In this document: positions 1-8,281 of the stretch, in pieces
How positions within the stretch are numbered: position 1 is the stretch's first letter
Layout: each line of letters starts with the position of its first letter
Source: Acinetobacter portensis
GTDB lineage: Bacteria > Pseudomonadota > Gammaproteobacteria > Pseudomonadales > Moraxellaceae
DNA length: 64,000 bases
Assembly: GCF_009372215.1 (NCBI RefSeq)
Contig: NZ_LWRV01000047.1
Span: 29,940-93,939, forward strand
Reading direction: 5' to 3'
The notes under the pieces: generated by a model
The model's database searches: none
What the model saw: the letters and a program-made list of their open reading frames with translations, nothing else
What the model was told of the DNA's origin: nothing
Made by a program: the position numbers and the translations under genes

Positions 1-174
1 CCATTGTATTGCACCACCGTAACCCGTTGTACCGACTTCAGCACGAACACCTGTTGGTATTAATTTATTATGTTCAAAAATATAACCATCTTTAATGACT
101 GCACCGTCTGCCATTGCAGTACCTGCTGCCGTTGTTAGAACTGATGCAAATAAAGCTGTTTTTAAATATTTCAT
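1..174 (-). CDS. carO: CarO-like outer membrane beta-barrel protein, N-terminal fragment (runs off the left edge)
   Basis: Only the first 58 codons are present; the gene continues beyond base 1. The start ATG is at 174 on the minus strand. The first ~21 residues form a signal peptide (MKYLKTALFASVLTT, then an Ala-rich cleavage region ending AMA). The mature start contains LIPTGVRAEVGTTGYGGAIQ. This closely resembles, from memory, the conserved N-terminus of Acinetobacter CarO, an outer membrane barrel linked to ornithine/basic amino acid uptake and to carbapenem susceptibility when lost. It diverges from dapD across a 306-bp spacer. Family assignment rests on this short stretch only, so it could be a paralog rather than CarO itself. 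Confidence 0.72.
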   Translation of the reverse strand, partial: MKYLKTALFASVLTTAAGTAMADGAVIKDGYIFEHNKLIPTGVRAEVGTTGYGGAIQW

Positions 175-480
175 TTAATACTCCATTCAGTGTAATTAAA
201 CCTTGAATCGTAATTTTGATTGATAACCAACGAATTTAATATAGATTGAAAATCGCTATTTTTTAAAGCACATTTTGCTTATTTTTTGTTTTGTTTTACG
301 TGATTTCTATAACGTTTAGTACAATTATGGAGAAATTTAGAATATTAGATCACATTCGGTTATATAAGATTAAAAAAATCAAAATATTTTAGAATAAATT
401 CACTGCTAATTCGGTTTTAAGTCATTTTCTTGGTCAATATAGTGTAAAATCTGTGAAAATTTTTTTCTGGAAGGAAGATC
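175..480. other. Divergent intergenic region between carO-like gene and dapD
   Basis: 306 bp of very AT-rich DNA with no ORF. It must hold the promoters of both divergent genes. I could not pick a convincing -35/-10 pair. A good ribosome binding site (AGGAAG, 467-476 region) precedes dapD. Confidence 0.5.
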
Positions 481-1302
481 ATGTCTCAGCTTTCAACAAT
501 CATTGAACAAGCGTTTGAAGACCGTGCTAATTTCACAGCAGCGGACTGCTCTACTGAAATCCGTCAAGCAGTTGAAGAAGTTATTGCTGGCTTAGATAAC
601 GGCACTTTACGTGTTGCTGAAAAAATTGATGGCGAATGGATTGTTCATCAATGGGTTAAAAAAGCTGTATTGTTATCATTCAAATTAAATGACAACAAAC
701 CAATGGAAGCTGGTGATCTTCGTTTCTATGACAAAGTTGATACTAAGTTTGGCGATTGGACTGAAGAACAATTTAAAGCTGCTGGCGTACGTGTAGTACC
801 ACCTGCTGTTGCTCGTAAAGGTTCTTTCCAAGCGAAAAACGTTGTATTAATGCCATCTTACGTAAACATTGGTGCTTACGTTGATGAAGGTACAATGGTA
901 GATACATGGGCAACTGTTGGTTCATGTGCTCAAATTGGTAAAAACGTTCATTTATCTGGTGGTGTTGGTATTGGTGGTGTTCTTGAACCACTTCAAGCAA
1001 ACCCTACTATTATTGAAGATAACTGCTTCATCGGTGCGCGCTCTGAAATTGTTGAAGGCGTAATTGTTGAAGAAGGTTCTGTAATTTCAATGGGCGTGTT
1101 CATTGGTCAATCGACTAAGATTTATGACCGTGCAACTGGCGAAATCCATTACGGCCGTGTACCTGCTGGTTCTGTTGTTGTATCTGGTAGCCTTCCATCT
1201 AAATGCGGTACTTACAGCCTTTATGCTGCAATTATTGTGAAAAAAGTAGATGCGAAAACTCGTGCTAAAACGAGCCTAAACGATTTATTACGTGAAGACT
1301 AA
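481..1302 (+). CDS. dapD: 2,3,4,5-tetrahydropyridine-2,6-dicarboxylate N-succinyltransferase (DapD)
   Basis: This cytoplasmic enzyme transfers succinyl from succinyl-CoA to tetrahydrodipicolinate, a step of the succinylase route to meso-diaminopimelate and lysine. At 273 aa it matches the usual length (about 274 in E. coli). The N-terminal ~100 residues are the alpha/beta cap. From about residue 100 to 245 the chain shows the short-period left-handed beta-helix pattern of hexapeptide acyltransferases, with many small-residue turns such as [23 protein letters not shown] spacing (here [20 protein letters not shown]) and [12 protein letters not shown]. The start ATG at 481 has an AGGAAG ribosome binding site 6-7 bases upstream. 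A hairpin terminator follows at 1344-1385, so it is probably monocistronic. Confidence 0.97.
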   Translation: MSQLSTIIEQAFEDRANFTAADCSTEIRQAVEEVIAGLDNGTLRVAEKIDGEWIVHQWVKKAVLLSFKLNDNKPMEAGDLRFYDKVDTKFGDWTEEQFKAAGVRVVPPAVARKGSFQAKNVVLMPSYVNIGAYVDEGTMVDTWATVGSCAQIGKNVHLSGGVGIGGVLEPLQANPTIIEDNCFIGARSEIVEGVIVEEGSVISMGVFIGQSTKIYDRATGEIHYGRVPAGSVVVSGSLPSKCGTYSLYAAIIVKKVDAKTRAKTSLNDLLRED

Positions 1303-1343
1303 TATTCTTCATTAAAATGATTGCGGAACTTTAAATGTTCCTC

Positions 1344-1385
1344 GTCTCTACGGTCAGTCATGGTCGTAGAGATTTTTGTTTTTAT
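1344..1385 (+). terminator. Rho-independent terminator of dapD
   Basis: The arms CTCTACG (1346-1352) and CGTAGAG (1365-1371) pair perfectly and extend inward with G-U pairs; a T-rich tract follows. It lies upstream of the chosen queE start at 1416, which supports rejecting the longer queE start at 1335. Confidence 0.75.
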
Positions 1386-1415
1386 AGTGTTCCATCTTCC
1401 TTGGTTAATTTTGTT

Positions 1416-2126
1416 ATGAGTACTCTCCGATCTTCTGCTATTCCTGTTTCTGATCCGTCTGCGGGTTTACGCATCACGGAGATTTTTTATTCATTGCAAG
1501 GTGAAGCAAATGCAGCAGGCTTACCGACTGTATTTATTCGTCTTACAGGTTGTCCGCTACGTTGTACATATTGCGATACAACATATTCATTTGAAGGTGG
1601 CGAACGTCAATCTTTAGATGACATTATTCAAACAACATTAGATTTTAAAACACCCTATATTTGCGTAACAGGCGGTGAGCCACTTGCTCAACCCAATGCA
1701 TTACCACTCATGCAGCGTTTAGCAGATTTAGGTTGTGAAGTTTCTTTAGAAACCAGTGGTGCTTTAGATGTTTCTAAAGTCGATTCACGTGTATCTAAAG
1801 TTTTAGATTTAAAAACGCCAACTTCTGGTGAAGTTGCACGAAATTTGCTTTCTAATTTCGATCATTTAACATCTCATGATCAAATCAAATTTGTGATTTG
1901 TAACCGTGAAGATTATGAATGGTCTAAACAACAAGTTGAACAGTACAAATTAAATGAAAAAGTAAGCACGGTTTGGTTCTCTCCTGCGTTTGCAGTGGAA
2001 AAAGGTGCGGTTCGTTTACCTCAACTTGCGCGTGATTTAGCACAATGGATTTTAGACGATCATCTCCCTGTTCGTTTCCAATTGCAGTTGCACAAACTTC
2101 TTTGGAACGATGAAACTGGTCGCTAA
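1416..2126 (+). CDS. queE: 7-carboxy-7-deazaguanine synthase (QueE)
   Basis: A radical SAM enzyme that converts 6-carboxy-5,6,7,8-tetrahydropterin to 7-carboxy-7-deazaguanine in preQ0/queuosine biosynthesis. The radical SAM cluster motif CX3CX2C is visible as CPLRCTYCD shortly after the N-terminus, preceded by the QueE-typical ITEIFYSLQGEA. A TGGEPL motif follows. I place the start at ATG 1416 (236 aa). The reading frame is open from 1335, but the extra 27 codons run through the dapD terminator hairpin and do not look like the family. queC follows 44 bp downstream on the same strand, so the two are likely co-transcribed. Confidence 0.93.
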   Translation: MSTLRSSAIPVSDPSAGLRITEIFYSLQGEANAAGLPTVFIRLTGCPLRCTYCDTTYSFEGGERQSLDDIIQTTLDFKTPYICVTGGEPLAQPNALPLMQRLADLGCEVSLETSGALDVSKVDSRVSKVLDLKTPTSGEVARNLLSNFDHLTSHDQIKFVICNREDYEWSKQQVEQYKLNEKVSTVWFSPAFAVEKGAVRLPQLARDLAQWILDDHLPVRFQLQLHKLLWNDETGR

Positions 2127-2170
2127 AGGGTTAATCCACATCTATTTAATGATTTTTTTGGAGATTTAAT

Positions 2171-2842
2171 ATGCGTTCTCGTGCCATTGTTTTGTTGTCT
2201 GGTGGCCTAGACTCAACAACGTGTTTAGCATGGGCTCAAGCTCGTTATGATTGTATTGCACTCAGCTTTATGTATGGTCAACGCTCAACGACAGAGTTAG
2301 ATGCTGCAAAAGCTTTGGCAGAACGCGCAGGTGTTGAGCATCGCACTATTAATATCGACTTAGGGAATTTAGGTGGTTCTGCCCTTACAGATCACAGCAT
2401 TTCTGTTCCAGAACAAGAACAAGAAGGCATTCCTGTAACTTATGTACCTGCTCGTAACACCATCTTCCTATCTTATGCTTTAGCTGCTGCGGAAGTATTT
2501 GGTGCAGAAGCCATTGTTATTGGTATTAACGCTGTCGATTATTCGGGTTACCCAGATTGTCGCCCAGAATTTATTGATGCTTTTGAAAAGATGGCTCGCC
2601 TTGCAACCAAAGTGGGTGTTGAAGGAAAACCGCTTAAATTTGAAACACCGCTTTTGAATTTATCTAAAGCAAATATTATTCGCTTAGGTGTAGAGCATGG
2701 CGTAGACTATAGTCAAACCGTCTCTTGCTACCAAGCAGATGACCAAGGGCGAGCATGTGGTTTATGTGATAGCTGCCGTTTACGCAAACAAGGTTTTGTG
2801 GAAGCAGGTATTCAAGACCCTACTCGTTATATTCCAGTTTAA
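2171..2842 (+). CDS. queC: 7-cyano-7-deazaguanine synthase (QueC)
   Basis: Converts 7-carboxy-7-deazaguanine with ammonia and ATP to preQ0, the step after QueE. The N-terminus shows the PP-loop ATP pyrophosphatase motif [10 protein letters not shown]. The C-terminus carries the zinc ligands typical of QueC: one Cys in TVSCYQ followed by CGLCDSC. Length 223 aa is normal. A GGAG ribosome binding site precedes ATG 2171. It is downstream of queE, forming a two-gene preQ0 unit; queD and queF are not in the window. Confidence 0.96.
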   Translation: MRSRAIVLLSGGLDSTTCLAWAQARYDCIALSFMYGQRSTTELDAAKALAERAGVEHRTINIDLGNLGGSALTDHSISVPEQEQEGIPVTYVPARNTIFLSYALAAAEVFGAEAIVIGINAVDYSGYPDCRPEFIDAFEKMARLATKVGVEGKPLKFETPLLNLSKANIIRLGVEHGVDYSQTVSCYQADDQGRACGLCDSCRLRKQGFVEAGIQDPTRYIPV

Positions 2843-2858
2843 GAGGAATTCTGACTTT

Positions 2859-3260
2859 ATGAAATCAAAAATTATTCTTTCAAGTGTTCTTGCTATTTCT
2901 ACACTTTTTTCAGCAGCGAGCTTTGCTAATACAGCTGATGCGCAAGCAAAAATGGCAGCAGCTTATAAAAGCAGCAATGTTAAACAAGGTTTGATTGGTG
3001 TTTGTGTAGATGAGCAAACTAAAGCTGGTGCTTTAAAAGCTTTAACAAAAGATGAAGTGAATAAACTTTGTAAATGTAATGTTGAATCTCAAGGCCGCAT
3101 GACAAATTCTCTTCAATGGGAATTACAAAGCGCACGCAATGCAAAAGATGAGAAAAAATACGCAACTGCATTACAAAGCTTTGGTAAGTCTGAACAACCT
3201 AAAGTTAAAGCTTGCTTAGGTACAGCATTAGAAACAAAACTTGCTAAATTTCAAAAATAA
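2859..3260 (+). CDS. Small periplasmic protein with four cysteines, function unknown
   Basis: A 133-residue protein with a clear Sec signal peptide (residues 1-23, cleavage after SFA). The mature part has four Cys residues: C49 (GVCVDE), C71 and C73 (KLCKC) and C119 (KACLG), which suggests two disulfides in the periplasm. I do not recognise a named domain. The start at 2859 is chosen because it begins the signal peptide and follows AAGAGG; the frame is open further upstream to 2739 but there it overlaps queC. It sits 16 bp after queC, so read-through from the que unit is likely, and a terminator follows at 3274. Confidence 0.75.
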   Translation: MKSKIILSSVLAISTLFSAASFANTADAQAKMAAAYKSSNVKQGLIGVCVDEQTKAGALKALTKDEVNKLCKCNVESQGRMTNSLQWELQSARNAKDEKKYATALQSFGKSEQPKVKACLGTALETKLAKFQK

Positions 3261-3273
3261 GTTTGTTTAATTT

Positions 3274-3300
3274 AAAAAGCCACGTTATGTGGCTTTTTTT
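3274..3300 (+). terminator. Rho-independent terminator after the queE-queC-periplasmic protein unit
   Basis: The arms GCCAC (3279-3283) and GTGGC (3289-3293) are extended by an A run and a matching run of seven T. It lies immediately after the stop at 3260. Confidence 0.9.
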
Positions 3301-3409
3301 ATAGCTTTTATAAATCACCTTAAGCTAAAAAATTATCTGAAAAGTCTTATCAATTCTGCGCTACATTCAGTATGATCTTAGTCATAATTCAGAATTTTAG
3401 AGTATTCAT

Positions 3410-3868
3410 ATGTCAGCTCAATTAAGTTTGCTTAATCAAGTTTTTCCTACAACGACGGGCGAGATCAATTTAAGTGAAGTTCCAACTGAATGGTTAATTG
3501 TTTATTTTTACCCTAAAGATTCTACACCTGGTTGTACTACTCAAGCCGTTGGTTTTTCTTGCTTAAAAGATCAGTTTGATGCTTTAAATACCACTATTTT
3601 AGGTATTTCACGTGATTCTGTTAAAGCGCATCAAAACTTTACTGAAAAGCAAAACCTAACGATTGATCTAATTAGTGATAAAGAAGAAGTGCTTTGTCAG
3701 CATTTTGATGTGATTAAAGAAAAGAATATGTATGGCAAAAAAGTAATGGGCATTGAGCGTTCTACTTTCATTTTCCATAACGGTCAATTGGTTAAAGAAT
3801 ACCGTAAGGTAAAAGCGGCAGGTCATGCTGAACAAGTTTTAGAAGACTTAAAAGCACTTCAGGGTTAA
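3410..3868 (+). CDS. bcp: Thiol peroxidase of the Bcp/PrxQ family
   Basis: A thioredoxin-fold peroxiredoxin that reduces hydrogen peroxide and organic hydroperoxides in the cytoplasm. At 152 aa it matches Bcp (about 156). The peroxidatic Cys is C42 in STPGCTTQA. In E. coli Bcp the resolving Cys is five residues later; here that position is V47. The next cysteines are C51 (GFSC) and one in EVLCQHF, so resolution must use another Cys or an external thiol. Acinetobacter and some other PrxQ proteins share this atypical pattern as far as I recall. It is a single gene ending in the hairpin at 3889. Confidence 0.9.
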   Translation: MSAQLSLLNQVFPTTTGEINLSEVPTEWLIVYFYPKDSTPGCTTQAVGFSCLKDQFDALNTTILGISRDSVKAHQNFTEKQNLTIDLISDKEEVLCQHFDVIKEKNMYGKKVMGIERSTFIFHNGQLVKEYRKVKAAGHAEQVLEDLKALQG

Positions 3869-3886
3869 TTCCTACCCAAATAAAAT

Positions 3887-3921
3887 GATTCGATAATACT
3901 TCCAAAGAGTATTATCGAATT
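3887..3921. terminator. Bidirectional terminator hairpin between bcp and the convergent orphan gene
   Basis: Perfect 12-bp inverted repeat: TTCGATAATACT (3889-3900), 7-nt loop, AGTATTATCGAA (3908-3919), with one more A-T and a G-U pair outside. T-rich stretches lie on both sides. The stop codon of the minus-strand orphan gene (3912-3914) lies inside the right arm. Confidence 0.8.
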
Positions 3922-4244
3922 TGTACAGAATAGTTGTTGTTATTTTTCCAAGAAATGACTTTAAAACTTCTATCAATTTTACCTATTTCACGATAATAAA
4001 GCACTAGCTCTTCTGGACTCCAATCCCTTCCAACAGAAAACAATGCTTCTAAATCAATCAGAGTATTAATAATATCAATACAATGACTTTCATCAATTAT
4101 TTCTAGACTAAAATTCTCATACTCATCTACTTTAAAACCAATTCGTTCTAATTGAATAATCAACTCTAAATCAAATGTAGTTACAGAAGCTCTATTTCCA
4201 GCCAATTCTCTTACAACTATAGATCTATAAAATGGACTATTCAC
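3912..4244 (-). CDS. Hypothetical protein, 110 aa
   Basis: I do not recognise this protein. It is small, soluble-looking, acidic in the middle (for example DEYENFSLEIIDESH) and ends in an Asn/Lys-rich segment (SWKNNNNYSVQIR). There is no signal peptide or membrane segment. Base composition is more AT-rich than the conserved neighbours, as in the other orphans of this window. It is convergent with bcp and shares its terminator, and lies just downstream of the LysE-type exporter on the same strand. The size and WSPEELVLYYREI-type helix could fit a small immunity-like protein, but that is only a guess. Confidence 0.6.
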   Translation of the reverse strand: MNSPFYRSIVVRELAGNRASVTTFDLELIIQLERIGFKVDEYENFSLEIIDESHCIDIINTLIDLEALFSVGRDWSPEELVLYYREIGKIDRSFKVISWKNNNNYSVQIR

Positions 4245-4283
4245 TTTAGTTTTTATACTCTCATTTCTTAATAAACTAGCTTA

Positions 4284-4883
4284 TTAAGAAATCAGGCTAT
4301 AAGCAATTCCCCACATCAAGAAACCAGCACCTACATCTAAAACTTTCCACGCTCTATAATCTTTAAATAATGGCTGTAAATATTTCGCACCATAACCCAA
4401 GCTGAAAAAGAAAATGAACGAAGCTAAACTTGCACCCACGGCAAAATGAATTTTATCACCCGTAATTTGTGTAGAAATAGCACCAATTAAAACCACCGTA
4501 TCTAAATACACATGCGGATTTAACCAAGTAAAAGCCAAACAAATCAGCAAGACTTTAACTAAACTCGTTTCATCTTTGCCATTCGCTTCTAAGCTTTGTT
4601 TCTTTGTCCAAGCTTGATAAAAATGCTGTAAACCATACAAAAATAAAAACATCGCACCTAAATATTTGGCAATATCAATCCAAGCTGTATGACTTTGCAC
4701 AACATGCCCAAAACCAAAAACACCTGCAAAAATCAAAATTGCATCTGACATTGCACAAATTAAGCAAATCCAAAAAATATGTTCTTGTTTTAAGCCCTGT
4801 TTCAAGACAAAAGCATTTTGTGCACCAATTGCAATAATCAGCCCAATACTCACTAAAAAGCCTTGAAGTACTGTATGTAGCAT
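4284..4883 (-). CDS. LysE/ArgO family amino acid exporter
   Basis: An inner membrane exporter of the LysE superfamily, likely for basic amino acids. The 199-aa chain has about six hydrophobic helices. The N-terminal stretch GLIIAIGAQNAFVLKQGL and the motif FTWLNPHVYLDTVVLIG are hallmarks of the LysE/ArgO branch. It is divergent from an ArgP/LysG-like LysR regulator 107 bp away, the classical arrangement for this exporter, so expression is probably induced by lysine or arginine through that regulator. A GGTGA ribosome binding site precedes the ATG at 4883. Substrate is inferred from family and context. Confidence 0.88.
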   Translation of the reverse strand: MLHTVLQGFLVSIGLIIAIGAQNAFVLKQGLKQEHIFWICLICAMSDAILIFAGVFGFGHVVQSHTAWIDIAKYLGAMFLFLYGLQHFYQAWTKKQSLEANGKDETSLVKVLLICLAFTWLNPHVYLDTVVLIGAISTQITGDKIHFAVGASLASFIFFFSLGYGAKYLQPLFKDYRAWKVLDVGAGFLMWGIAYSLIS

Positions 4884-4990
4884 TTCAAATCACCGTCATT
4901 TTAATATGTGGCGAATTATCTCGTAATTTTTTTAAAAATAAGTAATATTAAGAAAATATCAATATAACTAAAAAATACTTAGGTTAATTT

Positions 4991-5905
4991 ATGCTTCCAC
5001 ATAAAGCTTGCGAAGCTTTTCTCGCAGTCGCAGAAACGGGTAGTTTTGAACAAGCGGCTATTCGCTTACATATCACCGCATCTGCGGTCACATTACGTGT
5101 ACAAAGCTTAGAAAAAGATTTAGGCAATACATTGATTGTTCGTGAGCGTCCCTGTCGAGTTACATCTACAGGTCAATTACTACTTGAACACCTACAACAT
5201 CAACGTTTGATGGAACAAAATTTATTACAGCAGTTGAAAGGAAAATCGGATACATCTTCATTTTTCAAACTTAATATTGCCACCAATGCCGACTCATTAG
5301 ATACATGGCTACTTCCTACACTACAACCCACACTCATTCGTGAGCGAATTTCACTTCAATTAAGTATCGATGATCAATCTCAAACACATCAACTTATGGA
5401 AACAGGGATCGTAAATGCCTGTATTAGTTCAGAACAAGTGCATTTAAAAGGCTGTGTCACTCATCACTTAGGAGCAATGCGTTATTTAATGGTTGCTACG
5501 CCTGAGTTTAAAAATACATGGTTTCAATACGGTGTAAATCGGGAAAGTTTAAGACGCGCTCCTGCCGTTATTTTTGGCGATAAAGATCAGCTTCACTCAA
5601 ATTGTATATTGGAATTATTTGGCTTAAATATGCAAAGCTATCCCTATCATTTTATTCCTGCTGCTGCATCATTCGCTCAGGCAATTATTCAAGGCTTAGG
5701 CTATGGTATGGCGCCAGAAATGCAAATTCGTAAAGAGCTTGAAAGCGGTCAACTCATTCCTCTCATTCCTGAAGCTCAAACCGATATCCAACTGTATTGG
5801 CACCATTGGAAACAGCAGTCCGAACCATTAAAAATATTAACTTCGGTCATTTTAGACCAAACAAAACAGTTATTTATTCAAGACACAAAAAAGCCATCAA
5901 AATGA
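4991..5905 (+). CDS. LysR-type regulator, ArgP/LysG-like
   Basis: A 304-aa LysR transcription factor. The winged helix-turn-helix occupies residues 1-60 (FLAVAETGSFEQAAIRLHIT, then SAVTLRVQSLEKDLG). The C-terminal ~210 residues are the effector-binding domain. The N-terminus (LPHKACEAFLAVAETGSFEQ) resembles ArgP/IciA and LysG, which control lysE/argO. Being divergent from the LysE-type exporter supports that role; the 107-bp intergenic region should contain the operator. Its last codons overlap the hairpin that terminates the convergent nadM transcript. Confidence 0.87.
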   Translation: MLPHKACEAFLAVAETGSFEQAAIRLHITASAVTLRVQSLEKDLGNTLIVRERPCRVTSTGQLLLEHLQHQRLMEQNLLQQLKGKSDTSSFFKLNIATNADSLDTWLLPTLQPTLIRERISLQLSIDDQSQTHQLMETGIVNACISSEQVHLKGCVTHHLGAMRYLMVATPEFKNTWFQYGVNRESLRRAPAVIFGDKDQLHSNCILELFGLNMQSYPYHFIPAAASFAQAIIQGLGYGMAPEMQIRKELESGQLIPLIPEAQTDIQLYWHHWKQQSEPLKILTSVILDQTKQLFIQDTKKPSK

Positions 5906-5911
5906 TGGCTT
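5886..5911 (-). terminator. Terminator of nadM, lying inside the 3' end of the LysR gene
   Basis: Perfect 9-bp arms AAGCCATCA (5891-5899) and TGATGGCTT (5903-5911) with a 3-nt loop. The T run is on the minus strand (A run 5886-5892 on the plus strand), so it serves nadM. The LysR stop codon TGA (5903-5905) is part of the stem. Confidence 0.8.
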
Positions 5912-5929
5912 CGTTTAAATAATTAATCT

Positions 5930-6502
5930 TTAAAATTCGATATTACTTTTGTCTTGATCTTTAAATTTTTGCTTTAATTTTTCATAAATTTCAGTTTCTT
6001 GAAAATGTTCTAAAAACTTAATTGAACCTTCGGGAAATGCTTCTCGCAAAATTTCACCCCGATAATAAGCTTCACGCATTGGTGTTGCAGACATTGCACC
6101 TTCTAAACTCTCAAGCTCAACCATCTCCCATTCAGGGAAAAATTTTAAATAGTAAGATGAATCATCTTTAAAGTGACCAATTAAACCAACTTTATCTGAA
6201 TCATTAATGACATCTGCAACTAATGATTTCACTAGTTTTTGCCATTTTTCATCATTATAAACATCAATTACATGAACAAATTTAATGCGATTTTGATCTT
6301 CTTTGGAAAAGTTAGATAAAATCATGTGTTCACGTTCAGTTGCTAAAAATGGATTTTTAATATTCCGTTCATTTTGCGCAGAACCTAATGCCAAAATAAT
6401 ATTTTGACTATGCTCCAAAGCAATTTGAATGGTTTTCATATGTGCCAAATGAAAAGGCTGAAACCGACCAATAAAAACGAGATAATCAAATTTATAATTC
6501 AT
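5930..6502 (-). CDS. nadM: Nicotinamide-nucleotide adenylyltransferase (NadM family)
   Basis: Joins NMN (or NaMN) with ATP to form NAD in the salvage pathway. The 190-aa chain has the nucleotidyltransferase signature: FIGRFQPFHLAHM with the (H/T)xGH-like HLAH motif near residue 18, and SATPMREAYY, the equivalent of the ISxTxxR motif, in the C-terminal half. A Nudix domain, present in some bifunctional NadM proteins, is absent. It is divergent from an enoyl-CoA hydratase gene across 101 bp that includes the palindrome ACTCATGAGT (6523-6532), a possible operator. I recall NadM-type enzymes from Acinetobacter NAD salvage. Confidence 0.82.
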   Translation of the reverse strand: MNYKFDYLVFIGRFQPFHLAHMKTIQIALEHSQNIILALGSAQNERNIKNPFLATEREHMILSNFSKEDQNRIKFVHVIDVYNDEKWQKLVKSLVADVINDSDKVGLIGHFKDDSSYYLKFFPEWEMVELESLEGAMSATPMREAYYRGEILREAFPEGSIKFLEHFQETEIYEKLKQKFKDQDKSNIEF

Positions 6503-6603
6503 AGCAGATCTGACTTTTTATGACTCATGAGTTATGGCGTTGAAATAAATATACGACATAATGGGGCATAAAATTAAATTAAGTTTAAAGCAAGGATAGT
6601 ACG

Positions 6604-7404
6604 ATGACACTTAGTTGTATTCAACAGCCTCATCAACATTTAAATGCCACTTTAGAAAATGGCGTACTGACTTTAGCCATTAACCGCCCAGAAGCAAAGA
6701 ATGCTGTTTATGGCGAATTATATTTAAAAATTGCTGAAGCTTTAGATCAAGCAGATTTAGACAATACGGTTCGTGTTGTGGTTTTACGTGGTCAAGATGC
6801 CGACTTTAGCGCAGGCAATGACATGCAAGACTTTATGAAATTTATTCAATCGCCCTTACAAGGTAAAGCAGGCGACGCACCTCCATTTGTGGTGTTAAAA
6901 TCTGCGGCACGTTTTTCAAAACCTTTAATTGCAGCAGTTCGTGGTGTAGCGATTGGCATTGGCGTGACTATTCTTTTACATGCAGACCTTGTTTATAGCG
7001 ACAATACTGCCCTATTCCAAATTCCATTTGTAAGCTTAGGTCTGTCACCTGAAGGTGCTTCCAGTAAATTACTCATTCAACAAGCGGGCTATCATAAAGC
7101 CACTGAATTATTGTTTACGGCGCAAAAATTTAATAGTGAAAAAGCGTTAAGTGCAGGCATTATCAATAGTATTGAAGATGATGTTTATGCAACAGCTCAG
7201 AAACAAGCTCAAACTTTAGCAGCCTTACCACTTGCATCTTTGCGTCAAACTAAAGCATTAATGAAACATAACCTAGAAGAAATTGTCGATTGTATTGACC
7301 ATGAAGCAGAAATTTTCATGCAACGTGTTTCATCACCAGAAATGAAAGAAGCGGTTGCTGCATTTATGCAAAAACGTAAGCCTGATTTTTCACAATTTAA
7401 TTAA
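6604..7404 (+). CDS. Enoyl-CoA hydratase/isomerase family protein
   Basis: A 266-aa crotonase-fold protein. The N-terminal half shows LTLAINRPEAKNAVYGEL and the oxyanion-hole segments FSAGNDMQDF and AAVRGVAIGIGVTILLHADL. The position of one usual hydratase Glu is in LSPEGASS, suggesting hydratase or isomerase activity on an unsaturated acyl-CoA. Exact substrate cannot be read. An AAGGAT ribosome binding site precedes the ATG. The next gene, a nitroreductase, follows 63 bp later on the same strand. Confidence 0.9.
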   Translation: MTLSCIQQPHQHLNATLENGVLTLAINRPEAKNAVYGELYLKIAEALDQADLDNTVRVVVLRGQDADFSAGNDMQDFMKFIQSPLQGKAGDAPPFVVLKSAARFSKPLIAAVRGVAIGIGVTILLHADLVYSDNTALFQIPFVSLGLSPEGASSKLLIQQAGYHKATELLFTAQKFNSEKALSAGIINSIEDDVYATAQKQAQTLAALPLASLRQTKALMKHNLEEIVDCIDHEAEIFMQRVSSPEMKEAVAAFMQKRKPDFSQFN

Positions 7405-7467
7405 TCTTTTAATGCACCAAAGGTTTATGCTTGAGGTGCATTTTCATTTCTGAGATTTTAAAATCTT

Positions 7468-8220
7468 ATGTCAAATACTGAAAAGAAACGCTATTACGAA
7501 GCTGCACCACAAGATATTGATATCGATAACTTTCGTAAAGTGGTAGAAAGCCGTCGTTCTGTGCGTAAATTTACCGACAAAGCTATTCCTGAAGATGTGC
7601 TTGATGCTTGTTTAGATTTAGCTTTACTTGCGCCCAATTCATCGAATTTACAACCTTGGACATTTTACGTTGTTCAAAATCCTGCAAAGAAAAAGCGATT
7701 GGTTAAAGCATGTTTAGGTCAACTTGCGGCAAAAACAGCATCTGAACTTATAGTTTGTGTTGCACGTACAGACCGTATTGATGAAATGGCGAAACGTAAT
7801 ATTAATGAGTTCCCATTCCCAGAAGTTCCTGCAATGGTGAAAAAATATTACAAGTTCATTCCATACAACTATAAGACAGGTTACTTTAATTCACTAGGTA
7901 ACTTTAAGAAAGTAGCTTTCAAAGTTGCACGTACCCTAGACAAGCAATTGCCTGTGACAGCATTTAGTACAGATGATGCAAAACTTTGGGCAAGTAAAAC
8001 CACTGCTCTTGCATGTGAAAACTTAGTTTTAGCTTTACGTGCTTATGGTTTTGACAGTTGCATGATGGAAGGTTTCGATGAGCCTTTAGTGGCTAAAATA
8101 TTAAACCTGAACAATCAGCAATATCCAGTGATGGTGATTGCCGCAGGTGAACGTGCAGAAGATGGTGTATTCTTCCCACAATACCGTTTTGACCGAAGTT
8201 TATTTATCCAAAAAATATAA
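7468..8220 (+). CDS. Nitroreductase family FMN-dependent oxidoreductase
   Basis: A 250-aa protein. Residues from about 25 contain the nitroreductase signature VVESRRSVRKFTDKAIPEDV and APNSSNLQPWTFYVV, which bind FMN. The C-terminal AALACENLVLALRAYGFDSC-like helix (here TTALACENLVLALRAYGFD) and GFDEPLVAKIL complete the fold. It probably reduces nitro or quinone compounds with NAD(P)H; the physiological substrate is unknown. It ends in a bidirectional terminator shared with the convergent phosphatase. Confidence 0.88.
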   Translation: MSNTEKKRYYEAAPQDIDIDNFRKVVESRRSVRKFTDKAIPEDVLDACLDLALLAPNSSNLQPWTFYVVQNPAKKKRLVKACLGQLAAKTASELIVCVARTDRIDEMAKRNINEFPFPEVPAMVKKYYKFIPYNYKTGYFNSLGNFKKVAFKVARTLDKQLPVTAFSTDDAKLWASKTTALACENLVLALRAYGFDSCMMEGFDEPLVAKILNLNNQQYPVMVIAAGERAEDGVFFPQYRFDRSLFIQKI

Positions 8221-8262
8221 AAAAACGACCTATATTCAATATTGGATATAGGTCGATCTTTT
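8218..8262. terminator. Bidirectional terminator between nitroreductase and the HAD phosphatase
   Basis: Arms CGACCTATAT (8226-8235) and ATATAGGTCG (8246-8255) pair perfectly and extend by two further pairs. An A run lies before and a T run after, giving a U tract in each direction. Confidence 0.85.
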
Positions 8263-8281
8263 TCAAATAGCTAATTCAAAC

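Noticed and set aside
773..1000. Gln/His-rich antisense ORF inside dapD
   Set aside because: Low-complexity mirror of the dapD codons, no ribosome site; a shadow frame. The same applies to the antisense frames inside purL, dld, lldD, lldR and ubiI.
1335..1415. Longer N-terminus of QueE
   Set aside because: The added codons run through the dapD terminator hairpin and T tract and do not resemble the family; ATG 1416 fits better.
6523..6532. Palindrome ACTCATGAGT between nadM and the enoyl-CoA hydratase gene
   Set aside because: Only 10 bp, no match to an operator I know; mentioned under nadM but not called as a site.
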